Assembly (NCBI GenBank): GCA_031548325.1
Contig: JAVBRE010000230.1
Coordinates: 1 to 22,628 of the forward strand
DNA: 22,628 bases
Reading direction: 5' to 3'
DNA from: FLUQ01 sp031548325
GTDB taxonomy: Bacteria; Desulfobacterota; Desulfovibrionia; Desulfovibrionales; Desulfovibrionaceae
In this document: in pieces, positions 15,569 through 21,949 of the stretch
Numbering within the stretch: the first letter of the stretch is position 1
How the letters are laid out: each line of letters begins with the position of its first letter
Position numbers and translations under genes: made by a program
Notes under the pieces: model-generated
The model's database searches: none
What the model saw: the letters and a program-made list of their open reading frames with translations, nothing else
What the model was told of the DNA's origin: nothing

Positions 15569-16150
15569 ATGGAAACGATCCCCCAGATCCTCGTCGGCGC
15601 GTCGGAAAAATTGCAGGCCCGCCAGGAGTTTCTGCGTAAAGAGCAGGGACATAAAGCCTTTGCCGCCGCCAAAGTTCTGCAGCAGGTCACGGAAACGCGA
15701 TTTGAAAAACTCTGCGCGGAAATCAAAGAGACCGTCGGCGCCGCGAACGCCTCCATCGCGTGCGGCGTCAGGTCCAGCGACGGCAAGTCGGTTCACTATT
15801 ACCAGCGTCAGGTGCATCTTACGGCGCAGCACTTTTCGTACACGGCCGACGTCAAGACATATCGCGCCTGGGTCCGCCTGCGCATTGAGGGCGAACGCCA
15901 CGCGGATGTCATCGTCTTTTTTCACTGCGTGGGGCCGACCTTTACCAGCCTGATGGCCGCTTCCGCTTTTTTGCAGTTCGTCGACGTGGTCAACGGCCAG
16001 CGCCGGCCGGCCACGGAAACGCACGCCCTGGGCGTTTCAGCCTATCGTTTTACCGGCCGCGAAGAAGAAAAAAATCTGACCGCTACCTTCGGCGACTGGC
16101 TTAACGCCATTCTGGCGCAGGCCCTGACCATGTGGCGGGACCAGTTGTAA
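15569..16150 (+). CDS. Conserved-looking soluble protein of unknown function
   Basis: A 193-residue protein without signal peptide or membrane helix. The N-terminal third is helical and charged (ASEKLQARQEFLRKEQ). The central part has alternating strands (SVHYYQRQVHLTAQHFSY, then YRAWVRLRIEGERHADVIVFFHCVG), followed by a C-terminal helix. I recognise no family. The ATG is preceded by AAAGG about 7 nt upstream; the open frame reaches back to 15350 but that part lies within the NFACT gene in another frame. A possible promoter is TTGCGG at 15490 with CATACT 17 bp on. It is followed by the tRNA-Arg promoter with no visible terminator. Confidence 0.65.
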   Translation: METIPQILVGASEKLQARQEFLRKEQGHKAFAAAKVLQQVTETRFEKLCAEIKETVGAANASIACGVRSSDGKSVHYYQRQVHLTAQHFSYTADVKTYRAWVRLRIEGERHADVIVFFHCVGPTFTSLMAASAFLQFVDVVNGQRRPATETHALGVSAYRFTGREEEKNLTATFGDWLNAILAQALTMWRDQL

Positions 16151-16190
16151 ACAACCGGACGGGCTCGGCCGAACGCAGGTCCCTTTGACC

Positions 16191-16217
16191 TTGACAGCCG
16201 CTGTATTGCTCTATAGT
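16191..16217 (+). promoter_or_regulatory. Promoter of tRNA-Arg, now separated from its gene
   Basis: TTGACA (16191-16196) and TATAGT (16212-16217) with a short 15-bp spacer. If the 185-bp element and one 11-bp repeat are removed in thought, the -10 lies 11 nt from the tRNA 5' end, the normal arrangement for a tRNA gene. Confidence 0.65.
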
Positions 16218-16226
16218 CAAACAGCC
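16216..16226 (+). repeat. Left 11-bp target-site duplication
   Basis: GTCAAACAGCC is repeated exactly at 16412-16422, and the two copies directly border the inverted-repeat element. Confidence 0.8.
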
Positions 16227-16411
16227 ATTGCTGTCCGGCTAAAAAGCGGCGTTATTCAACGAATACCATGAGGACTTGCAGAAAAAACATCTCGATCTTT
16301 CTTACATGCGCATAATCGGCTTCCGATTATGCGCAAGGCACGCCGCGCTGCCCGCGCGCGGGCCGGTTTGAAAAACCGGCCATTGCTGCCGGCTGTTAGC
16401 CGGACAGCAAT
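16227..16411. mobile_element. 185-bp MITE-like element with 16-bp terminal inverted repeats
   Basis: The left end ATTGCTGTCCGGCTAA is the exact reverse complement of the right end TTAGCCGGACAGCAAT (16396-16411), and both ends are bordered by an 11-bp direct repeat. Inside are a perfect 13-bp hairpin with a CTT loop (16307-16335), a perfect 9-bp hairpin with a GAA loop (16361-16381), and a second, one-base-shorter copy of the terminal repeat (16382-16394). That copy folds back on the right end. No protein of meaningful length is encoded, so any movement would need a transposase from elsewhere. The ends do not let me assign an IS family. Confidence 0.75.
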
Positions 16412-16422
16412 GTCAAACAGCC
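16412..16422 (+). repeat. Right 11-bp target-site duplication
   Basis: Exact second copy of GTCAAACAGCC. It is followed by GT and then the tRNA-Arg 5' end. Confidence 0.8.
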
Positions 16423-16424
16423 GT

Positions 16425-16501
16425 GTCCTCGTAGCTCAGTTGGATAGAGCGCCGCCCTCCTAAGGCAGAGGCCGCAGGTTCGATTCCTGCCGGGGACACC
16501 A
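16425..16501 (+). tRNA. tRNA-Arg (anticodon CCU)
   Basis: A 77-nt tRNA with encoded CCA. The acceptor GTCCTCG pairs with CGGGGAC (one U-G), the D arm is GCTC/GAGC, the anticodon loop CTCCTAA gives CCU (16459-16461), and the T arm is GCAGG-TTCGATT-CCTGC. The anticodon stem has one C-A mismatch at its second pair. It decodes AGG. No terminator follows it directly; its T-arm/acceptor sequence recurs at 19180 next to a terminator. Confidence 0.96.
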
Positions 16502-16714
16502 TTTTACAATTCAGGCACTTCCAATACATGAGTGTCTTTTTGTTGCCAACGCCCAAACTGCCGAAGGCTGCCGGCCACGTTCTTCGCCTGACCTGCCGGC
16601 TCTGCTTCCGGACATCCGCGACAACGTCAAATTTTCCACGAGTAACTCTCCTCTCAAATCGGCTCTCGGAAATTTCAGCGTCTCATGGCACTTTCCAACC
16701 CTTACGAGGATTGT

Positions 16715-17884
16715 ATGAGCGACGACAACGGCCGGTATGTTGAAACCACGCAGCAATCATGGCTTTCCCGCATTGGTGAAGCGTTCAAGGGGATTTTCAT
16801 CGGCTTTGTCTGTATTGCTGGAGCTGCCGTTCTGCTTTGGTGGAACGAAGGTCGCGCCGTGCTGACGGCCAAAGGTCTGACCGAAGGCGCCGGACAGGTC
16901 GTTTCTGTTCCCGCGGACCAGGTGAATGCCGCCCACGAAGGCAAGCTGGTGCATATTGCCGGAAAGGCGCAAAGCGGAAGCAATCTGGCGGATCCGAATT
17001 TTACGTACATGACGGTGAAAGCGCTGATCCTGCAGCGCAAAGTGGAAATGTTCCAGTGGCTGGAAGAAAAACACACCAAGGAAAGCAAAAACGTGGGAGG
17101 ATCCGTCACCCGGGAAACCACGTACACCTATAAAAAAGCCTGGGCTTCCACGCCGCAAGATTCATCGCGCTTTCGCGAAGCCGCAAACCACGCCAACCCT
17201 TCCTCCATGCCGTACAATTCCACAACCATACGGGCGAACGACGTCAGGCTCGGGGCTTTTCGCGTGCCTGCCGGCATGCTTTCCCTGCGCGATACGGAAA
17301 CGCTTTCGGCGCCGTCCTCCATTCCACCCGCAGGGGCTCTTAAAAGCGTGCGCGGGCAACTCTATATCGGCAACAATCCGGATACTCCCGAAGTCGGTGA
17401 CGTGCGTATTCTTCACAGCTATGCCCCAGAACAGGATCTCAGTCTTGTCGCCAGGCAAAGCGGTGACACCTTCACTTCGTTTTCCGTGGCTGGGGGCAAA
17501 CGCAGCATCCAGATGCTCCGCCCCGGCCTGCTTGACGCGACTGCCATGTTCGGCGAAGCGAAGAACGAAAACGCCATTCTGACCTGGATTTTGCGCGCCG
17601 GAGGAGCCTTGCTCTGCATTGCGGGCTTCTATCTTCTACTGCGGCCCTTGGTTGTTCTGGGCGACGTGGTGCCCTTTATTGGCAGCATCCTGAACGCGGG
17701 CGCGGGAATTGTCGCCTTCTGTCTTGGTCTGGCCTGTTCCCTGGTTGTTGTCGGCATAGCCTGGGTTTTCTATCGTCCGCTGCAGGGCGTGATTTTACTG
17801 GCCGGCGCCGCGGCGCTCCTGGGAGGACTCAAAATGCTGGCGAAGAAAAAAAATACTCCCGCGCCGGCTGTACCCGGGACCTGA
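16715..17884 (+). CDS. TMEM43-family membrane protein
   Basis: A 389-residue protein with one N-terminal membrane helix (about 26-43) running into WWNEGRAV, the motif that marks the TMEM43 family. A large soluble domain follows (about 50-285), and then a C-terminal membrane part from residue 287 to about 377 with three or four helices. The family occurs in eukaryotic inner nuclear membrane/ER and in scattered bacteria; its bacterial role is unknown. GAGGA lies 4 nt before the ATG at 16715; an ATG at 16685 is in frame but has no such site. It is the first gene after tRNA-Arg and the likely head of a cassette. The frame continues open for 34 codons past its TGA stop. Confidence 0.75.
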   Translation: MSDDNGRYVETTQQSWLSRIGEAFKGIFIGFVCIAGAAVLLWWNEGRAVLTAKGLTEGAGQVVSVPADQVNAAHEGKLVHIAGKAQSGSNLADPNFTYMTVKALILQRKVEMFQWLEEKHTKESKNVGGSVTRETTYTYKKAWASTPQDSSRFREAANHANPSSMPYNSTTIRANDVRLGAFRVPAGMLSLRDTETLSAPSSIPPAGALKSVRGQLYIGNNPDTPEVGDVRILHSYAPEQDLSLVARQSGDTFTSFSVAGGKRSIQMLRPGLLDATAMFGEAKNENAILTWILRAGGALLCIAGFYLLLRPLVVLGDVVPFIGSILNAGAGIVAFCLGLACSLVVVGIAWVFYRPLQGVILLAGAAALLGGLKMLAKKKNTPAPAVPGT

Positions 17885-18023
17885 CCGAAAAAAGCTCTTT
17901 TCGACGCGTTCGACCTTGAAACGGAGAGCGGCCGCGCCAAGGTCACGGCCGAAAAACCGATGGCGCTGAACGTATTCTTTGCGCAGTGAAGCGCTGGAGT
18001 AATTTTTTTCAAGGAGGGCAAGA

Positions 18024-18326
18024 ATGACGTCTATCGATGAAACCTTACGCGAGATGGAAGGAAAAATCGAAAACCTGAAACGGGAGCTGCAGAGGCTGAA
18101 TACGTTTGAAGACGAAAGACTGAATGCTGCGGGGTTGACCAAAGCGGATATCAGGTGGCCTGAAAATATGCCTCCAAAACTCGTCCGTGCGCTGGAAGCG
18201 GCCACGGCCGCCGCCGAGCAGGCGGGCGAGGATGCGGCAGCCCGTTACAGGGCCGGGCGCGAAATCAAGGAGCCCGAGGCGGCTTCAAAAAGCGCGCACG
18301 GCAAATTGCGGTTGAAAGGCGTGTAG
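18024..18326 (+). CDS. Small coiled-coil protein of unknown function
   Basis: A 100-residue, soluble, highly charged protein. Residues 1-35 form a likely coiled coil (ETLREMEGKIENLKRELQRL), then a short loop KADIRWPENMPP and an Ala/Glu-rich helix at about 55-80. A strong Shine-Dalgarno (AAGGAGGG) lies 6 nt before the ATG. It is 37 bp ahead of the next gene and probably co-transcribed with it. The size and helical content would suit a chaperone or adaptor for the neighbouring protein, but this is a guess. Confidence 0.7.
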   Translation: MTSIDETLREMEGKIENLKRELQRLNTFEDERLNAAGLTKADIRWPENMPPKLVRALEAATAAAEQAGEDAAARYRAGREIKEPEAASKSAHGKLRLKGV

Positions 18327-18363
18327 AAGCGACGCGGACCGCCCGTACAAGAAGAGGGAAAAC

Positions 18364-19170
18364 ATGAGCAATATACATGTCACCGCAAACGGCCCGCATG
18401 GCGTCAATTCGGTTGGCGGCGCTGGTTCTTTAAGTTTGGCGGCAATGGTTTTTATGCTGCAGTCGCTGATGGCGGACGCGGCCAAGACGCAGATGGCAAC
18501 CGCGCTGGAAACCGTGACCCGGGACTTTTCAACCTTGAAAGAATTGACAGGTTTTCTGGCGCAAGCCAAAGCGCAACAACAAGCGGCCCGGGACGGCAGA
18601 GGAAATTGCCCCTGGGACAAGCATGCCTCCATGATGAGCACGGAAATGGCCGCGTTTATGGACAAACACGGCCTGCGATACGACCGCTATGGCAATGATC
18701 TGGCAAACAACCCCAGGGAATGGGATGTGGCCATAACGTCGCTGGAAACAGCTCTGGCCCTGAATATGGCCCAGACAGGCTCGCGAATGGGCGCTGCGCC
18801 GGGTCTGTTGGCATTGGCTTCGCTTAAGGCTTCTGGAGAAATGGCGGAGCTGTCGAATTTTCTGGCGCAAGCCAAAGCGCAACAACAAGCGGCCCGGGAC
18901 GGCAAAGGCAATTGCCCGTGGGACAAGCATGCTTCCATGATGAGTGCGGAAATGGCCGCGTTTATGGACAAACACGGCCTGAAGTACGACCGCTATGGGC
19001 ATGATCTGGCGAACAATCCCAAAGAATGGGATGTGGCCATAACGTCACTGGAAACAGCACTGGAGCAGCGGACCGCCGGCGCGCAGCAGTCCCTGCTGTC
19101 GGCGCTCAAACTGGCCGCTGTCTGTGATTTCTGGCTAAGCGGGGCGGCCGAGCGGCTGTTGACCGACTAA
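18364..19170 (+). CDS. Unknown protein with internal tandem duplication
   Basis: A 268-residue protein without signal peptide. After a Gly/Ser-rich N-terminus comes a hydrophobic helix (SLSLAAMVFMLQSLMADAA, about 22-40). Two near-identical units of about 69 residues then follow (about 63-131 and 165-233), each running from FLAQAKAQQQAARDG through NCPWDKHASMM and MDKHGL to NNP-EWDVAITSLETAL. The helical, signal-less layout with a W-D-x-A-I-x-x-L segment recalls type III secretion filament or tip proteins (EspA/SseB/IpaD type), but that is only a loose resemblance and no secretion genes are present here. GAGGG precedes the ATG. Each unit keeps one Cys. Confidence 0.7.
   Translation: MSNIHVTANGPHGVNSVGGAGSLSLAAMVFMLQSLMADAAKTQMATALETVTRDFSTLKELTGFLAQAKAQQQAARDGRGNCPWDKHASMMSTEMAAFMDKHGLRYDRYGNDLANNPREWDVAITSLETALALNMAQTGSRMGAAPGLLALASLKASGEMAELSNFLAQAKAQQQAARDGKGNCPWDKHASMMSAEMAAFMDKHGLKYDRYGHDLANNPKEWDVAITSLETALEQRTAGAQQSLLSALKLAAVCDFWLSGAAERLLTD
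18552..18757 (+). repeat. Tandem duplication, copy 1
   Basis: A 206-bp stretch repeated at high nucleotide identity, without gaps, 306 bp downstream (18858-19063). Silent and conservative changes dominate the differences, so the duplication is recent and kept in frame. Confidence 0.9.
18858..19063 (+). repeat. Tandem duplication, copy 2
   Basis: Second copy, offset exactly 306 bp (102 codons) from the first. It is separated from it by a 100-bp linker that is not repeated. Confidence 0.9.
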
Positions 19171-19179
19171 GCGGTAAAT

Positions 19180-19202
19180 GGTTCGATTCCTGCCGGGCGC
19201 CA
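19180..19202 (+). repeat. Partial copy of tRNA-Arg 3' end (candidate attachment-site remnant)
   Basis: GGTTCGATTCCTGCCGGG is identical to tRNA-Arg positions 16477-16494 and is followed by CGCCA where the tRNA has GACACCA, that is, two bases shorter. It has T-loop and T-stem 3' strand but no 5' tRNA sequence. It starts 10 nt after the stop of the duplicated-repeat gene and marks the probable right boundary of the cassette. Confidence 0.65.
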
Positions 19203-19221
19203 AAGCGTCGTATCAGAACAC

Positions 19222-19252
19222 CCCGCAAAGCCCCAATAGCTTTGCGGGATTT
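19222..19252 (+). terminator. Terminator beyond the tRNA-Arg remnant
   Basis: CCCGCAAAG (19222-19230) pairs with CTTTGCGGG (19240-19248), then ATTT. It stands 20 nt after the tRNA remnant, the position expected for the original tRNA-Arg terminator, and would also end the cassette transcript. From here to 19457 I see no gene that I can support. Confidence 0.7.
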
Positions 19253-19457
19253 GACTTTCTTCAGAGCCTATGTCGACATGAAACCATTATCCACGCATGC
19301 AGGTATTTTTGGCCGTGGCGTTTGCGGCGACTGTTCATCCCCGCCTCGTTCGGGTTTGCTGTTGTACGGCAACTTCGGCTTTATCGGTTTGAGCAGGCAA
19401 TCGGCTGAAACATTTCACCGGCGCGATTCGCGGGTAATGCCTCAAGAACGAAACATT

Positions 19458-19486
19458 TTGACAGCGATTGTGGCGCAGGCTAAAGA
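19458..19486 (+). promoter_or_regulatory. Promoter of the lipoprotein gene
   Basis: TTGACA (19458-19463) and TAAAGA (19481-19486) with 17-bp spacing, 23 bp before the first ATG. Confidence 0.5.
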
Positions 19487-19509
19487 CCGATAAACGCGAG
19501 AAAGGATTC

Positions 19510-21942
19510 ATGATGATGAATATTCGGATTTGCCGGGCATGCGCTGTTTTGCTGTTGTGTTTCACTGCCGGCTGTGCCGGCGGACCGGTCCAGCGTGACG
19601 TTCCGCGGCAAGGCACGCTTGTTCAAACGGGCGCGCAAAGGGCGGACCCCGGCTATATCCAGTATCTTGAGCGCCAGTCCATGTTGGGAGCCGATCTGGA
19701 ACTGGCGCGCATAGTTTCCGGCAGCCAGTTGGCCTGGCTGCGCCCGGCATCCACCCCCTTTCCCGATTCTTTGCTGGTGCTTGCCGACACATGGCTCAGC
19801 ATCAACCCCATGAGTCTGCTGCCGGAAAACAAACGCTCCGCCTTCGCATCGCTGGCCGGCGGCGCGACCTGGCAAATCATGGACAAAACCAATATCCGCG
19901 GCCTGCATATCGCACCCACCGGTTCGGCAGGAGGATTGTGGGCCTATGGACGCAACGCGACGCGAAGCGGCGAGGACGTCATTCAATATACATTTTCAGA
20001 ATCAGCCGGCCAGGAAGATGAATACCGGCGCCTTCTGGACATGGCGAACAGCAACCGCAAGCTGCTGGGCCTGGACCTCGTTCCGGCGGCCACCGGGCTG
20101 GGGCCCGATTTCTTTTTATCAACCCGAAACCACCGTCAGTTTCCCGGCGTATACTGTATGGTCGAGCTGCCGCAAAACACCTGGAGCTCCCTGCCCCCTG
20201 TCGCCAATCAATGGCGCGGCGCGGCGCTTTCTGACGAACAGGTCCGGGCTCTGTCCGCCAAACAGCTTCTTCCTCCGGCCATGGAACAGGACAAACCCCT
20301 GCTCGGCGTCAAAAGCGGTTGGGCCGTCACCAGCGAAATACACGGCGTGGACGGTCTTATCCGGCGCTGGGCATACCGCTTTCACGGTTCTCCCGACAGG
20401 CCCGTCTTGAATTGGGAAGACCCTTCGACGGCCGCGCGCCGCGTGCTGTCCGGCAGCGCCATCCGCAGCGTCGGCGTGCTGGGCGGCGCGCTGGTGGGTA
20501 TGCGGCTTGAGGGGCTTTACGGGCTGGACGCCGTCAGGGACAACAGACCTCCTTCCGCCGCGCCCGCTGATGAAGCGGCCATCACCGTCGGGCGCGAGGT
20601 GCGGCGCTACGGCGGCTGGGCCTGGCTGCGCGACGAAGTGCCGCTTTCGTATTTGCAGGCGCTGATGGCCGGCGGGCCCGATTTTCTGCAGGACTCCGTT
20701 TTTTCCCCCGGACTGGAACACGCCCTGCTGACCGGAAACGCCGCCCTGCTGCGCGGTATGACCGACGAAGCCCTGCGCCTGGGTATTGATGCGCGCCGCC
20801 TTGTGCATTCCATGCCCAGCGAGGAAGGCATCAACTACACCCTGCCTCACCTGGCGGAAATCGCCGCCCGTCCCGTTGAGCACAGCGGCGGAAAAAGCGC
20901 GCAGTTCATAGGCCCGATGACGCCGCGGGCGGCGGAATCTTTACGGAAAAACACGTTGCAGGAGGCGCGCCGGGTGGTATATGCCGCGAAAATGAGCACG
21001 CCCAAAGGCGACGACATCCCTCCGCTCGGCGCCGGAAGGCTGTATACGACACCCGCCGGCCTCGCGGCTTTGGCTCTGGGAGCAGGCAACGCCGATTCCG
21101 TCACCAGGGCCATGATCCCGCAGATACAAAACGGGCATCTGCTGCTCGCCTTTTTCAAGGCCATGCAGCCGGGCCTGCTCATGTTGTCCGGGCAGGACCT
21201 CGCGGGCGGCCTGCCGCTCAGCTGGTACAGCATGATCGATTCTCCCAGGGACTGGGACATCAGCCTGACCTCGCGCGGCGCCTACCCTTTGACTGAGGCG
21301 AATTCCGCCAGGATAGTCACCGCTCAGGGCATTGCCAAAGCCAAAACCGTTTACGAGTCGGCGGACGTCCAGATTCAGGATCCGGCTTCCTTCGCTTCCA
21401 GGCTGGGCCGCATCATCGGGTTGCGCGACAGACTGAAAACCTCGGGCGGCACGCTGCACGGACGTTTTCTGACCCGGGGCACGGGTACTTTCGCTCTGGC
21501 CGTACTGCTGCCTTCCGGCAGCCGCCTGCCTGCCGGCGCTGACGCGTTATCGGAACAACCTTCACCCGACCGTGAGGGAAATGTTTTTCACCTGAACTCC
21601 GCCTCCGACCCTGAAGGCAATTCGGGAGGAAGAGCGGCCAGAGCGCGGGAAGCCGACGCCCGCGTTCGCTCGGCCATAGCGCGAAAACTGGTGCTCGCCG
21701 CCCCGCCTTCTTCCGGGTACGAAAACGGCGATACGGCTCTCATCACGGCGTACAATTTTTCCAAAGAACCCACGTCAGAGACCCTGAATCTGGCCGCGAC
21801 GCCGGCTCTTGCGCGCATTGTCAGCAGGGGGGGCCCCGTTCTGGTGACCGAAGGCGCGAGCTTCACCCGGCAAGGCAACCAGATCACCGTAAACCTGGGA
21901 CCCTGGCAAGGGGCGGCCATCGTTATAGGCCGCATGCCGTGA
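19510..21942 (+). CDS. Lipoprotein with a degenerate GH13 (alpha-amylase-like) domain
   Basis: An 810-residue protein whose signal peptide ends in the lipobox TAGC (Cys22); there is no Asp at +2, so outer-membrane anchoring is plausible. The middle follows the GH13 barrel order. LGLDLVPAATG (186-196) stands where GH13 has DLVxNHT, PVLNWEDPS (298-306) precedes region II, and GLYGLDAVRDN (335-345) keeps the nucleophile-like Asp340. A later MQPGLLMLSGQDLAGGLPL recalls the end of the barrel. The C-terminal AYNFSKEP...LGPWQG segment looks like the usual beta-sandwich. The Asn-His of region I and the Arg of region II are missing, so activity is doubtful. Three ATGs (19510, 19513, 19516) follow AAAGGA; the second or third has better spacing. 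Confidence 0.7.
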   Translation: MMMNIRICRACAVLLLCFTAGCAGGPVQRDVPRQGTLVQTGAQRADPGYIQYLERQSMLGADLELARIVSGSQLAWLRPASTPFPDSLLVLADTWLSINPMSLLPENKRSAFASLAGGATWQIMDKTNIRGLHIAPTGSAGGLWAYGRNATRSGEDVIQYTFSESAGQEDEYRRLLDMANSNRKLLGLDLVPAATGLGPDFFLSTRNHRQFPGVYCMVELPQNTWSSLPPVANQWRGAALSDEQVRALSAKQLLPPAMEQDKPLLGVKSGWAVTSEIHGVDGLIRRWAYRFHGSPDRPVLNWEDPSTAARRVLSGSAIRSVGVLGGALVGMRLEGLYGLDAVRDNRPPSAAPADEAAITVGREVRRYGGWAWLRDEVPLSYLQALMAGGPDFLQDSVFSPGLEHALLTGNAALLRGMTDEALRLGIDARRLVHSMPSEEGINYTLPHLAEIAARPVEHSGGKSAQFIGPMTPRAAESLRKNTLQEARRVVYAAKMSTPKGDDIPPLGAGRLYTTPAGLAALALGAGNADSVTRAMIPQIQNGHLLLAFFKAMQPGLLMLSGQDLAGGLPLSWYSMIDSPRDWDISLTSRGAYPLTEANSARIVTAQGIAKAKTVYESADVQIQDPASFASRLGRIIGLRDRLKTSGGTLHGRFLTRGTGTFALAVLLPSGSRLPAGADALSEQPSPDREGNVFHLNSASDPEGNSGGRAARAREADARVRSAIARKLVLAAPPSSGYENGDTALITAYNFSKEPTSETLNLAATPALARIVSRGGPVLVTEGASFTRQGNQITVNLGPWQGAAIVIGRMP

Positions 21943-21949
21943 GCCGGTT

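Noticed and set aside
16268..16315. A 15-codon ORF inside the 185-bp element
   Set aside because: Too short, no Shine-Dalgarno, and interrupted by the main hairpin; not a credible transposase or peptide.
19278..19493. A possible small gene of about 70 codons between the cassette and the lipoprotein gene
   Set aside because: It has no good Shine-Dalgarno, no recognisable composition, and covers the -35/-10 of the next gene.
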